The notes beneath the pieces were generated by a model that saw only the letters and a list, made by a program, of their open reading frames with translations, made no database searches and was not told the DNA's origin. A DNA stretch of 64,000 bases. It comes from Shouchella patagoniensis. Lineage in GTDB: Bacteria > Bacillota > Bacilli > Bacillales > Bacillaceae_D. The DNA lies in NCBI RefSeq assembly GCF_002019705.1, contig NZ_KV917377.1, positions 3,845,938 to 3,909,937 of the forward strand, given 5' to 3'. Shown here in pieces: positions 28,469 to 37,595 of the stretch; position 1 is the stretch's first letter, and each line of letters opens with the position of its first letter. The position numbers and the translations under genes were made by a program.

Positions 28469-28555
28469 TTTATTAGTACTTATTTTTACAAAAGGGTTCA
28501 TAACGTTTATCTCGAATAAATTTAATAAGGTAACGGGGAAAGGAGAGAAAAAAAG

Positions 28556-29755
28556 ATGAGCTCAATTCCGATGGACTTATTTTCAAAACAATTTCATCAA
28601 AGTCCCTATACGTATTATAAAGAGATTCGACCGCACCATCCATTTGCTAAAGTGAAGATTCACAATGGGGTCCAAGAATCTTGGATGGCTTTTTCTTATG
28701 AAGCGGCAGAGGCGGTACTGAAAGACGAACGTTTTATTAAAGATATGAAGAAGGTATTTTCAGAGGAAGTGACTGAAGAAAATTTGACCCCGATTGCGCA
28801 AAGCATGTTATTTGTGGATCCCCCTGATCACAAGCGGTTGCGGAGCCTTGTGCAGAGAGGGTTTACCCCGAAAATGATCGGAAGACTTAAGGGAAGAATA
28901 GAGGAAATTGCGCGAGAACAAGCGCTATTCATGCAAGGCAAAGAAAGTGTCGATTTTATTGAAGCCTATGCATTCCCTATCCCGATTATCGTTATTTGTG
29001 AACTTCTTGGCATTCCGTCTGAAGATCGTCATGACTTTCAGCGGTGGTCCAATATTATGGTTGAGATTAGTGACGAGCCAACCTTTAATGAGGATTTTCA
29101 AGCAGCAATGTTAGAGTTTCATCAGTATTTAGAAAAACTAATTGGGGCAAAACGCGAGCAACCTCAAGACGATTTACTGTCTGAGTTGATTCTAGCGGAG
29201 GAGGGAAAAGATCGTTTAACCGTACGAGAGCTTTATGGTGTCATTATGTTATTGATTGTGGCTGGACATGAAACAACCGTTAATTTAATTGCAAATGGCG
29301 TGCTCGCCCTATTAACACACCCTGATCAATTAAAGAAACTAAAAGAAGAGCCTGCACTTACTGCGCAGGCGGTAGAAGAACTATTACGCTACAATGGTCC
29401 AGTAGAATTTAGTACGGACAGGTGGGCGAGGGAATCGTTTGAGTTTATGGGCCAACAAGTAAATAAAGGAGATCATGTACTTGTTTCTTTGGCTTCAGCG
29501 GACAATGATTCAACTGTTTTTAAAGATCCAGAAAAACTGGATATTACCCGTGAAAAAAGCCCTCATCTCGCTTTTGGGAAAGGCATTCACTTCTGTCTTG
29601 GAGCACCGCTTGCAAGGTTAGAAGGGGAGATAGCGATTCGAGTGTTGCTCGAAAATTATCCAAACCTTTCGCTCGATGCAGAATTATCGGAGCTAGAATG
29701 GCGCCAAAGTTTAATCATTCGGGGATTGAAGAAATTACCATTAAAACTTGTTTAA
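28556..29755 (+). CDS. Cytochrome P450 (CYP107-like)
   Basis: The 399-residue soluble bacterial P450 has the I-helix oxygen-binding motif AGHETT, the K-helix ExxR in EELLR, and the haem-binding loop FGKGIHFCLGAPLAR with the axial Cys. It is likely a monooxygenase of a fatty-acid-like or secondary-metabolite substrate; no redox partner is encoded nearby. The ribosome site is AAAGGAGAG. The single gene is followed by about 160 bp with no convincing frame and a strong terminator. Confidence 0.93.
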   Translation: MSSIPMDLFSKQFHQSPYTYYKEIRPHHPFAKVKIHNGVQESWMAFSYEAAEAVLKDERFIKDMKKVFSEEVTEENLTPIAQSMLFVDPPDHKRLRSLVQRGFTPKMIGRLKGRIEEIAREQALFMQGKESVDFIEAYAFPIPIIVICELLGIPSEDRHDFQRWSNIMVEISDEPTFNEDFQAAMLEFHQYLEKLIGAKREQPQDDLLSELILAEEGKDRLTVRELYGVIMLLIVAGHETTVNLIANGVLALLTHPDQLKKLKEEPALTAQAVEELLRYNGPVEFSTDRWARESFEFMGQQVNKGDHVLVSLASADNDSTVFKDPEKLDITREKSPHLAFGKGIHFCLGAPLARLEGEIAIRVLLENYPNLSLDAELSELEWRQSLIIRGLKKLPLKLV

Positions 29756-29915
29756 ATAGTGCACATTCTCGATCCACTTATTACGATAATAGAGATGGTT
29801 ATTCAGGTACAATTCCATTAGTTCGTACCGAAAGACTGAACGTGGCAATGTCGTATATGGTGTTTATAGAGGTACTGTTAGGTGTTCTGCTTCTGTATGC
29901 CCGATTTAATGAATG

Positions 29916-29955
29916 AAAAAAGGAAAGACAATCTTAAGATTGTCTTTCCTTTTTT
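29916..29955. terminator. Bidirectional terminator between the P450 gene and gbsB
   Basis: AAAAAAGGAAAGACAATCTT and its exact complement form a 40-bp perfect palindrome with A and T tracts at both ends. Confidence 0.92.
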
Positions 29956-29979
29956 GTTAGATAGTAGCCAAATCACGTG

Positions 29980-31188
29980 TTAGATCGTTGAGGGAACAAG
30001 GTTGAAGCAACGGTTGTAGATCCACTCGTAATCCGCTTGTGTTAGGTCACGAGGATTACCAATTGTTTGTGGGTCTTTTAATGCTTCTTTTGACCAACGC
30101 TCTACTTGTTTTGGATCAACGCCTTGTTGTTCAAGAGTTGGTACTTCAAGTTCTTCAACAAGGTCGTACATATATTTGACAGCTGCTTTAGCTGCTTCAT
30201 TTGTCGTCATGTTCGCTGTATCAATTCCGAATGCTTGAGCGATGCGAGCAAAGCGTCCAGGTGCGCCCATCCAGTTAAACTCCATAACAGGACCCATCAT
30301 TGCTGCTACACATTGACCGTGAGCAACGGGAACCATACCACCTAGCGATTGGCTCATCGCATGTGCAGCACCAGCCGATTCGCTTCCGTAAGATAGTCCA
30401 GCTAGCATGGCTGCTTGAGCCATTCCGTAACGAGCTTCTAAATCATCACCATCCGAGTATGCACGGCGGATGTACGTTGCTGCATATTCAATCGCAAGCA
30501 AAGCAACTGCATCTGTTACAGGTTGTGCGTATTTCATTGTGTAACATTCAACTGCGTGTGCAATTGCATCGATACCAGTCATTGCAGTTACGTGAGGAGG
30601 CATTGATGTGTGAAGCTCTGGATCAATAATTGTTAGGTGAGCAGCGATTAACGGGCCTCCAGTGTTAAATTTGTATTCGCGCTCTTCATCTGTAATCACC
30701 GCCCATTGTGTTACTTCGGAACCTGTCCCTGCTGTTGTTGGGATTGTTGCAAGTGTTGGAATACGATTTTCTAGTGGCTTCTTGCCATCAGCAGCTTCAT
30801 AATCAAGCACTGTACCTTCATGTGTCACTTCAACACCAATCGCTTTCGCTGTATCCATGGAAGAACCACCACCAACGGCAACTAGGCCGTCACAATCATT
30901 CTCAAGATAAAATGCAGATCCGCGAGCAATTAAACGCGTAGGAGGGTTTGGTTCCACTTCATTAAATAAAACAACTTCAACTCCTGCATTTTTTAAGCTT
31001 TCTTCGACAGGCTTTGTCACACCAGCTTTATAAATTCCAGGATCAGTAACAAGAAGAACTTTCTTTGATCCAAATGCTTTCATTTCGCCCCCAAGATTTT
31101 TAATAGCACCAATACCATGTTTGATTGCTGTTGGTACCTCAAATGAATGGTAGCCTAACATCGATTCTATTTTCATGTGCATGCTCAT
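29980..31188 (-). CDS. gbsB: Choline dehydrogenase, iron-dependent type III alcohol dehydrogenase
   Basis: This enzyme oxidises choline to betaine aldehyde in the synthesis of the osmoprotectant glycine betaine. It has 402 residues, as in GbsB. The NAD-binding motif is GGGSSMDTAKAI, and metal-ligand regions are GIDAIAHAVECY and GGMVPVAHGQCVA. It lies 75 bp after gbsA on the same strand and is cotranscribed with it. Control by choline through GbsR is expected. Confidence 0.93.
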   Translation of the reverse strand: MSMHMKIESMLGYHSFEVPTAIKHGIGAIKNLGGEMKAFGSKKVLLVTDPGIYKAGVTKPVEESLKNAGVEVVLFNEVEPNPPTRLIARGSAFYLENDCDGLVAVGGGSSMDTAKAIGVEVTHEGTVLDYEAADGKKPLENRIPTLATIPTTAGTGSEVTQWAVITDEEREYKFNTGGPLIAAHLTIIDPELHTSMPPHVTAMTGIDAIAHAVECYTMKYAQPVTDAVALLAIEYAATYIRRAYSDGDDLEARYGMAQAAMLAGLSYGSESAGAAHAMSQSLGGMVPVAHGQCVAAMMGPVMEFNWMGAPGRFARIAQAFGIDTANMTTNEAAKAAVKYMYDLVEELEVPTLEQQGVDPKQVERWSKEALKDPQTIGNPRDLTQADYEWIYNRCFNLVPSTI

Positions 31189-31263
31189 CGAAATCTCTCC
31201 CTTTAAGTAAGTTTGATTTATTTATCTATTCACGGAGCGTGTTTCCACGTTTGAAACTGATTT

Positions 31264-32733
31264 TTATTTAAACCATCCAACGGGTTGCGGATTTTTGTTA
31301 CGGAAAATATGTTTTACTTCCGTGTATTCTTCAAGCCCGATCTTACCAAGTTCGCGACCAAAGCCAGACTGTTTGTATCCGCCCCACGGGGCTTGTGCAA
31401 AATAAGGGTGGAAATCATTAATCCAAACAGTTCCCATGCGTAATTTTCCTGCGACCATTTCTGCTTTATCAATATCAGTTGAGAATACGGCTCCAGCAAG
31501 ACCATAGATTGTATCGTTTGCTTTTGTAATAGCTTCCTCTGCAGTTGTGAAAGTTTCAACTGTTAAGACTGGACCAAACACTTCTTCTTGAACGATACGC
31601 ATATCGTTGTTACAGTTCGTAAAGATGGTTGGTTCTAAGAAGAAGCCAGCTTTTAATTCGTCTTGTTCTGGACGCTTTCCACCAACAGCAAGAGTCGCGC
31701 CTTCATCTACTCCAATTTCAATATAACGCTCGACTTTTGCACGGTGTTCTGCAGAAATGAGTGGACCGGATTCGGTTGTTTCGTCGAATCCATTGCCAAG
31801 CTTAATGCGAGCAGCACGTTCAATAAGTTTTTCAACGAAAGCATCATGAATCGATTCTTCAACAAGTAGTCTAGATCCAGCAGAGCACACTTGACCGGCA
31901 TGGAAAAAGACAGCGTTTAATGCTTGGTCGACGGCTGTTTCAAAATCTGCGTCAGCAAAAACGATGTTTGGATTTTTACCACCAAGCTCAAGCGCAATTT
32001 TTTTCACGTTCCCACTTGCGGCTTGCATGATTTTTTTCCCTGTTTCAATTCCACCAGTAAAGGAGACTAGGTCCACGTCAGTGCTTTCGGATAGAAGAGC
32101 ACCTACTTCAGAGCCTGTTCCAAGGACAAGGTTAACGACCCCTGCCGGGAAGTCCGCTTCTTCGAAAAACTCAAATACTTTTGCTGTTGTAAGTGGTGTA
32201 ATTTCACTTGGTTTAATAACAAGCGTGTTTCCGGCAACAAGTGCTGGAGCGAGTTTCCATGCTGCTTGTAAAAGTGGATAGTTCCATGGTGTAATTTGTG
32301 AACAAACACCAATTGGTTCACGCACAACTTTGCTAGTTGAATCTGGAAGAGGGCTTTCAATTACTTCTCCACCGTCTTTGTCAGCAAGTCCAGCAAAGTA
32401 GTAGAAAACGTTAGCGATATCATCCATGTCGCCAAGACTCTCTTCAAGTGTTTTCCCAGTGTCCAATGTTTCTAAGCGAGCTAATTCCTCACGATTCTCT
32501 TTTATTTTTTGACCGACTAAGCGGACCATCTCTCCCCGCTCACTTGCTGGGGTGCTTGCCCAAGAACCTTCATCAAACGCCTTTCTAGCCGCGGCAATCG
32601 CTTTCTCTGAATCAGCGCTTGTACCTTCCGAGGCAGTTGCAATAACGTCTTGATTAAACGGATTGATAATATCCCGTTTTTTATTTGCGGTTGCTTCTGT
32701 CCATTGTCCGTCGATATACATTTGAATGTGCAA
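31264..32733 (-). CDS. gbsA: Betaine aldehyde dehydrogenase
   Basis: This enzyme oxidises betaine aldehyde to glycine betaine. It is nearly collinear with B. subtilis GbsA, with KIALELGGKNPNIVFADAD (catalytic Glu), FFHAGQVCSAGSRLLVE (catalytic Cys) and the end LGKIGLEEYTEVKHIFR. The frame is open from ATG 32751, but AAAGGTGG is inside that extension. The TTG at 32733 is seven bases after it and gives 489 residues; ATG 32721 is the other option. The upstream region carries a SigA promoter and an inverted repeat that may bind GbsR. Confidence 0.95.
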   Translation of the reverse strand: MHIQMYIDGQWTEATANKKRDIINPFNQDVIATASEGTSADSEKAIAAARKAFDEGSWASTPASERGEMVRLVGQKIKENREELARLETLDTGKTLEESLGDMDDIANVFYYFAGLADKDGGEVIESPLPDSTSKVVREPIGVCSQITPWNYPLLQAAWKLAPALVAGNTLVIKPSEITPLTTAKVFEFFEEADFPAGVVNLVLGTGSEVGALLSESTDVDLVSFTGGIETGKKIMQAASGNVKKIALELGGKNPNIVFADADFETAVDQALNAVFFHAGQVCSAGSRLLVEESIHDAFVEKLIERAARIKLGNGFDETTESGPLISAEHRAKVERYIEIGVDEGATLAVGGKRPEQDELKAGFFLEPTIFTNCNNDMRIVQEEVFGPVLTVETFTTAEEAITKANDTIYGLAGAVFSTDIDKAEMVAGKLRMGTVWINDFHPYFAQAPWGGYKQSGFGRELGKIGLEEYTEVKHIFRNKNPQPVGWFK

Positions 32734-32754
32734 AGGATAGCCACCTTTCATTTT

Positions 32755-32772
32755 GTTTAAAATATATTAAAC
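32755..32772 (-). promoter_or_regulatory. Predicted GbsR operator upstream of gbsAB
   Basis: The minus strand reads GTTTAATATATTTTAAAC, an inverted repeat GTTTAA-N6-TTAAAC. It lies 17 bp downstream of the -10 region, a roadblock position. The same motif recurs before the binding-protein gene (33550-33567). Confidence 0.6.
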
Positions 32773-32788
32773 GATTAATACAAAACCC

Positions 32789-32817
32789 AATTTAACATTG
32801 AATGAAGATCTTGTCAA
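32789..32817 (-). promoter_or_regulatory. SigA-type promoter of gbsAB
   Basis: TTGACA (32812-32817) and TAAATT (32789-32794) on the minus strand have a 17-bp spacer. The -35 lies in the T run of the gbsR terminator. Confidence 0.65.
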
Positions 32818-32850
32818 AAAAAGAGTCTTCCCTTTTTCAGGAAGACTCAG
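32812..32850 (-). terminator. Terminator of gbsR
   Basis: GAGTCTTCC and GGAAGACTC arms are followed by TTTTTTT on the minus strand; the stem overlaps the gbsR stop. Confidence 0.85.
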
Positions 32851-33404
32851 TTGTCTCGTTTGTATCGTTCAATGATGTCTTGTGCCAAATTTCCAGTTTT
32901 AAATTGAGTCACAAGGAGATCAAGAAATTCATAATATTGCAAGGAGGCTTTAATTTTTGCTAGTGTATATTCAGCTTCTTCACGAATTTCTTCAGGAGTA
33001 TCTTCGTTCTGAACGAGTGCTTCATATTGTGGGACCGCTTGTTCAATTGCCTTCATATTCACATTTCGTTCTCTTTCCCATCTGCGTGTAAAGAAAGAAG
33101 TAAAGAATTTAAAAAAGTCTCGTTCGGCTTCGTAAAGATCTTTCCGTTCTCCTTTACGATAAACACGGTGAATAATGTTTTCTTCCATTAGTTTGCGTAC
33201 ACCAATACTCATGCTACCTTTACTCATCCCAAGCTCATCGCGAAGTTCATTAAGGTTCATCGGTTGTTCATTTAAATAGAGCGTCGCGTATAATTGTCCA
33301 ATTGAACGATTAACTCCGTATATATCCATTGTATCTGCAATGCTATCTTTTATGATTGAATGGATACGGTCAATTTCTTCACGTGCATGTTGTTCATTTT
33401 CCAT
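32847..33404 (-). CDS. gbsR: Choline-responsive repressor GbsR
   Basis: The 185-residue MarR-like winged-helix protein has IHSIIKDSIADTMDIYGVNR, the HTH NELRDELGMSKGSMSIGVRK and RWERERNVNMKAIEQAVPQY, matching GbsR. In B. subtilis it represses gbsAB and the opuB choline transporter as a roadblock and is released by choline. ATG 33404 is chosen because AGAGGTG is correctly spaced and lies inside the longer frame. It is upstream of gbsAB and divergent from the binding-protein gene. Confidence 0.92.
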   Translation of the reverse strand: MENEQHAREEIDRIHSIIKDSIADTMDIYGVNRSIGQLYATLYLNEQPMNLNELRDELGMSKGSMSIGVRKLMEENIIHRVYRKGERKDLYEAERDFFKFFTSFFTRRWERERNVNMKAIEQAVPQYEALVQNEDTPEEIREEAEYTLAKIKASLQYYEFLDLLVTQFKTGNLAQDIIERYKRDN

Positions 33405-33509
33405 TGAAGCACCTCTTTTTTTTACATAGTACAAATTGTAGCGCTAGTATAGCTGCTTGTATATTATAACGCAAGACAGACTCACATTATTTTTTGAAAG
33501 CGTTTATCA

Positions 33510-33537
33510 TTGACAGATGAAGTAGCTATGTTAGTAT
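33510..33537 (+). promoter_or_regulatory. SigA-type promoter of the binding-protein gene
   Basis: TTGACA (33510-33515) and TAGTAT (33532-33537) lie immediately upstream of the predicted GbsR operator. Confidence 0.6.
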
Positions 33538-33549
33538 TATGTCTAAATT

Positions 33550-33567
33550 GTTTAATTCATTCTAAAC
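33550..33567 (+). promoter_or_regulatory. Predicted GbsR operator upstream of the binding-protein gene
   Basis: GTTTAATTCATTCTAAAC, that is GTTTAA-N6-CTAAAC, starts 12 bp after the -10 element. It differs by one base in its arms from the site upstream of gbsA. Confidence 0.6.
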
Positions 33568-33599
33568 AAATTTTACAAAATTATAAGGGGAGATGCAAG

Positions 33600-34457
33600 G
33601 TGAAAAAGAGATTATGGTCAATTATTGCGATTGCTCCACTCGTATTAGCTGCATGCGGGGATGGAGACGCTGTTGAAGGAAGCGATTCAAAAGAAATCGA
33701 ACTAACTTATGTGGCGTGGGATTCCGAACTTGCATCCAATCATGTCATCAGAGAAGTATTTGAACAAGCAGGTTATGATGTGACGTTAACGGTTGTTGAA
33801 CAAGGCGTCATGTGGCAAAGCGTAGCCGATGGGAACGTTGATGGCCATGTTGCCGGATGGTTACCAGAAGATATGAAAGCTGATTACGAACGGTATCAAG
33901 ATCAAGTTGTTGATTTAGGAGCAAACTTAGAAGGAGCACAAACTGGACTTGCTGTTCCTACATATATGGATATTGAAAGCATAGAAGACTTGTCAACCGA
34001 TGTGGTTGGTGAAATTACAGGAATTGATGCTGGTGCCGGAGTGACAATAGCTACTGAAAAAGCAATTGAAGAATATAATTTAGATTTAGAACTTACTTTA
34101 AGTACAGACGCATTTATGACGCAACAACTTCGAGAAAAATATGAAGTTGGTGAACCTATTGTTGTTACAGGGTGGGAACCACATTGGAAATTTAACTCTT
34201 TTGAACTTCGTTTTCTTGAAGATCCTTTAGGTGTATTTGAAGCGAACGGAGAAATCCGAACGCTTGTACGTGAAGGATTAGAAGAGGAAGATCCAGATGC
34301 ATTCCGGATTCTGGACCAATTTTATTGGACTGCTGATGATATGAATGAAGTCATGACCTATATTGCTGAAGAAGGTATGGAAGCGGAAGAAGCAGCTGAA
34401 TTATGGGTAGAAGATAACCAAGATAAAGTGGATGAATGGCTTGAAGGAATCGAATGA
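33600..34457 (+). CDS. Glycine betaine/choline-type ABC binding lipoprotein (OpuAC-like)
   Basis: The 285-residue lipoprotein (lipobox LVLAACGDG) belongs to the OpuAC/ProX substrate-binding family. It has LTYVAWDSELASNHVIREVF, the Trp-containing ligand segments VEQGVMWQSVADGNVDGHVA and VVTGWEPHWKF, and an acidic C-terminus. GTG 33600 follows AAGGGGAG. No ATPase or permease gene adjoins it, so it must deliver ligand to a transporter encoded elsewhere. The gbs genes and the shared operator point to choline or betaine as ligand; this is inference. Confidence 0.88.
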   Translation: MKKRLWSIIAIAPLVLAACGDGDAVEGSDSKEIELTYVAWDSELASNHVIREVFEQAGYDVTLTVVEQGVMWQSVADGNVDGHVAGWLPEDMKADYERYQDQVVDLGANLEGAQTGLAVPTYMDIESIEDLSTDVVGEITGIDAGAGVTIATEKAIEEYNLDLELTLSTDAFMTQQLREKYEVGEPIVVTGWEPHWKFNSFELRFLEDPLGVFEANGEIRTLVREGLEEEDPDAFRILDQFYWTADDMNEVMTYIAEEGMEAEEAAELWVEDNQDKVDEWLEGIE

Positions 34458-34464
34458 ACACATA

Positions 34465-34507
34465 CAAAAAAGCGGGTCGTTGCATAAGCAGCTCCCTGCT
34501 TTTTTTG
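34465..34507 (+). terminator. Terminator of the binding-protein gene
   Basis: AAAAAAGCGGG and CCCTGCTTTTTTT form a stem with one bulge followed by a T run. Confidence 0.75.
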
Positions 34508-34693
34508 TGGATGAGGATGGTTGTTTTAACAAATAAATGGCTTGTTCGTGGTTGATTAGCTTGTCTTTTTTAAAGTCAAAAGTGATAGAAGAGTGTTTTT
34601 GTGATTTTTTTGAAATAGCGTTTTGTTTAGCTGTATCGTTTTTTACTGAGTAACGTCTATTTTGAGGATATAGATGGGTGTTTACTTCTTTAA

Positions 34694-35119
34694 CAGCAGT
34701 CAGTGATCATGATTGGCCTTGCTTTTATTCTCGGGGCTCGTTTTGATGGTGGGATGATTGGTCTATTCGTTTTAATTGTATGTGCAGTGTTTGTTGGCTT
34801 AGCTTTTGGGGCATTATCCCTCGCTCTTGCCCTTGTTGTGCGAAATGAACAAGCGCTAACCTCTATTGTCGGGTTTATGCAAATGCCACTATTATTTTTA
34901 TCGAGCTTGTTTATGCCGTTAGATCTTGTACCATATTGGGTGGGCGCGTTCGCTAAAGCGAATCCAGTAAATTGGGCAATTGAAGGAGCGAGAGAAGCAT
35001 TAACGTCTGACGCTAATTGGATAGACATTTGGATTTGTCTAGGCATACTAGCTAGTTTTACATTCCTTTCTATATTGATTGCGATGCAGGCATTTAAAAA
35101 CTACCAAAGAAAAAGATAG
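34694..35119 (+). pseudogene. 3' half of an ABC-2 type permease gene
   Basis: The frame encodes about 140 residues with QQSVIMIGLAFILGARFDGG, LALALVVRNEQALTSIVGFM and PLLFLSSLFMPLDLVPYW followed by FAKANPVNWAIEGAREAL, the C-terminal half of DrrB/YhgE-like ABC exporter permeases. An in-frame TAA (34691-34693) precedes it, and there is no ribosome site or ATPase partner. Normal length is about 250 residues, so the first half is missing. A start at GTG 34703 is unlikely to yield a working transporter. Confidence 0.75.
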
Positions 35120-35175
35120 ATTTTATTCTTAATATTCGTTATAATAAACCCCTGTCATTTTTAGGGTGGTGAAAT

Positions 35176-35592
35176 ATGAAACGTGTCGATGTTGTCTATA
35201 CGGTCATTTTAAATGAACAAGAAGAGGTTTTGATAGTTCATAATCGGAAACATGATAACTGGTCTTTGCCAGGAGGTGCCGTTGAAAAGGGAGAAACGCT
35301 TGAGCAGGCTGCAATACGTGAAGCAAGAGAAGAAACTGGTTTAAAAGTGGAACTTGGAAAACTAATTGCCGTGAACGAAGCATTTATGACAAAAATAGAA
35401 GAACATGTCTTGTTTTTTACTTTCCTTGCTGAAAAAGTTGAAGGTACAATTGCGATTGAGGATAAAGAGTGGATTAATGAAGCAAGATGGGTTGACTTTA
35501 AAACTGCTAATAAACTGATGCCTTATTATCAAGGGAATCTTGAAGATCGAATAAAGGTGCATATAGAATATATTTATCAGGGAAGACAATAA
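35176..35592 (+). CDS. NUDIX hydrolase
   Basis: The 138-residue protein contains the complete Nudix box, [20 protein letters not shown] followed by ETGLKVEL, binding Mg2+ for hydrolysis of a nucleoside diphosphate derivative. The substrate cannot be inferred; small Nudix proteins include 8-oxo-dGTP cleaners. AGGGTGG precedes the ATG. The gene is single, with a short terminator-like hairpin after it. Confidence 0.9.
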   Translation: MKRVDVVYTVILNEQEEVLIVHNRKHDNWSLPGGAVEKGETLEQAAIREAREETGLKVELGKLIAVNEAFMTKIEEHVLFFTFLAEKVEGTIAIEDKEWINEARWVDFKTANKLMPYYQGNLEDRIKVHIEYIYQGRQ

Positions 35593-35621
35593 CGTATGTG
35601 CAGCTGCCACATGCGTTTTTT
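35591..35621 (+). terminator. Terminator of the NUDIX gene
   Basis: AACGTATGTG and CACATGCGTT arms, with one mismatch, are followed by Ts. Confidence 0.7.
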
Positions 35622-35739
35622 GAAGTTTGGTAATTAGTAAGAAAGAGGAACAGATATAGAGGAAATTTGAGCGCCAAAGTCTTACATTAAAAAATTCTCT
35701 TGCTATCTGATAAAAAATTCGATATATTGTAAAGGCTTA

Positions 35740-35764
35740 CATAAGGTCATCTGATGACCTTATG
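35740..35764. promoter_or_regulatory. 25-bp perfect palindrome, LutR-type operator of the lactate operon
   Basis: Arms CATAAGGTCAT and ATGACCTTATG surround CTG. It ends just before a TATAAT -10 box (35766-35771) and 32 bp before the permease start. The core TCATCTGATGA suits a FadR-subfamily GntR dimer, and such a regulator (lutR) is encoded at the end of the cluster. Confidence 0.75.
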
Positions 35765-35795
35765 ATATAATGGACTTGTTTAAGGAGGAAATGTC

Positions 35796-37583
35796 TTGGG
35801 TACAGGTTGGTTTTCTATCATTGCACTTACGCCAATATTATCTGTTCTCTTGTTTTTAGTTATTCTAAAATGGCCAGCCAAACGAGCAATGCCAATTGCA
35901 TTTATAATTACAGTTATCGTTGCATATTTCGTTTGGCAAGTCCCTGTTAATCAAATTGTCGCGTCAAGTATGAAAGGGATTGTTACCGCTTTAGAAGTAT
36001 TATTTATCGTATTTGGTGCAGTGCTGATGTTAAACACATTACGTGAGAGCGGTGCAATTCATACGATTCGGCAAGGATTTACGAATATATCACCAGATCG
36101 GCGGATTCAAGCCATCATTATCTGTTGGCTTTTTGGATCATTCATCGAGGGGGCATCTGGTTGGGGAACGCCAGCTGCGATTCTAGCTCCTTTGCTTGTA
36201 GCTGTTGGTTTTCCGGCGATGGCCTCTGTCATGGTTGCACTTATTATTCAATCAACGCCTGTTTCCTTTGGTGCGGTAGGGACACCAATATTAATTGGTG
36301 TTGGATCGGGTTTAGCGGGTTCAGAAAATGTGATGGAAACAGCTGCAACACTTGGAATGACAACAGATGTTTACATAAGATCAATTGGTGCACAAGTAGC
36401 AATAGTACACGGAATAGTTGGGCTATTCATTCCGTTAATAATGGTTATGATGTTAACGCTCTTCTTTGGAGAGAAACGATCGATTCGAGCGGGTCTTAAG
36501 GTATGGAAATTTGCTTTGTTTGCAGGTATTGCATTCACTGTCCCTTATGTAGCTGTTGCCAATTTACTCGGACCAGAGTTTCCATCCTTATTCGGTGGAT
36601 TAATTGGTCTTGCAATCGTGGTTCCAGCTGCTAAAAAGGGTTGGTTTATGCCAAAACAAACGTGGGATTTTGTTGATTCATCAAAATGGGATCCAGAATG
36701 GATGGGGATGCTCTCAGCTGACAAGCTTGTTACTCCAACTATCTCTCCATTAAAAGCGTGGTTCCCATATATTTTAATTGGTTTTTTGCTCGTTATTACA
36801 AGAATGAACGCGCTGCCATTTGGAGATGTGCTTAAACAAGCTGCTCTCCAGTTTGAAAACGTCTTTGGCACGCCAATTGAAATTGTTAGTACGCCATTGT
36901 TTTTACCTGGATTTACAATGGTTGCTGTGTCAGTCATTAGCTATTTTATTTATCGAATGAACCGACGTTCATACGGAACAGCTGTTAAAAACTCTACTAA
37001 AATGATTATAAGTGCGGCACCAGCTTTATTGTTTGCAGTCCCGATGGTGCAAGTTTTTATTAATTCCGGAGTGAACGCGAGTGGCTATGAAAGCATGCCG
37101 CTCTTATTAGCAGATACCGTTTCAAGTTTAACAGGAGAACATTGGCCGATTGTTGCACCTACAATCGGGGCGCTTGGTGCGTTTGTTGCTGGAAGCAATA
37201 CGATCAGTAATATGATGTTTTCTTTATTTCAATTCGGAACAGCGGAGAATGTTGGCATCAATCCTGCAACAATCGTTGCTTTGCAGGCGGTTGGAGGAGC
37301 AGCAGGCAATATTATTTGCGTCCACAACGTTGTTGCAGCTTCAGCGGCAGCAGGAATTGTTGGGAAAGAGGGCGTACTCATTCGTAAAGTGATGATTCCA
37401 CTTATTTATTATTTAGTGTTTGCAGGTGGAATAGGGTATGTTGCGATTCACGGATTTGGTTTTAATATTGGAACATTGTTTATAGTGGCTGTATTACTTG
37501 TTCTTATCATCCTTATAGTGAAATATGGTAGAAACGACAAGCTGCCTTCGTACAAAGAAAAGAAAAAGAGTTCAAACATGTAG
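35796..37583 (+). CDS. lutP: L-lactate permease
   Basis: The 595-residue LctP-family protein has about 14 hydrophobic helices, with [59 protein letters not shown] and [20 protein letters not shown] as family signatures. It imports L-lactate with protons or sodium. The start is TTG 35796, seven bases after AAGGAGG; the ATG at 35791 is in another frame. It heads the lut operon and is probably repressed by LutR at the palindrome just upstream. Confidence 0.93.
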   Translation: MGTGWFSIIALTPILSVLLFLVILKWPAKRAMPIAFIITVIVAYFVWQVPVNQIVASSMKGIVTALEVLFIVFGAVLMLNTLRESGAIHTIRQGFTNISPDRRIQAIIICWLFGSFIEGASGWGTPAAILAPLLVAVGFPAMASVMVALIIQSTPVSFGAVGTPILIGVGSGLAGSENVMETAATLGMTTDVYIRSIGAQVAIVHGIVGLFIPLIMVMMLTLFFGEKRSIRAGLKVWKFALFAGIAFTVPYVAVANLLGPEFPSLFGGLIGLAIVVPAAKKGWFMPKQTWDFVDSSKWDPEWMGMLSADKLVTPTISPLKAWFPYILIGFLLVITRMNALPFGDVLKQAALQFENVFGTPIEIVSTPLFLPGFTMVAVSVISYFIYRMNRRSYGTAVKNSTKMIISAAPALLFAVPMVQVFINSGVNASGYESMPLLLADTVSSLTGEHWPIVAPTIGALGAFVAGSNTISNMMFSLFQFGTAENVGINPATIVALQAVGGAAGNIICVHNVVAASAAAGIVGKEGVLIRKVMIPLIYYLVFAGGIGYVAIHGFGFNIGTLFIVAVLLVLIILIVKYGRNDKLPSYKEKKKSSNM

Positions 37584-37595
37584 GAGAGGATGTTT

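Noticed and set aside
28335-28559. 74-codon frame over the end of the AbgT gene
   Set aside because: It overlaps a well-supported coding region and a terminator.
29760-29914. Possible small membrane peptide (MSYMVFIEVLLGVLLLYARF) after the P450 gene
   Set aside because: No ribosome site, and the frame is too short to support; it could be a remnant.
33495-33509. cre-like TGAAAGCGTTTATCA upstream of the binding-protein gene
   Set aside because: The right half does not fit the consensus at two required positions.
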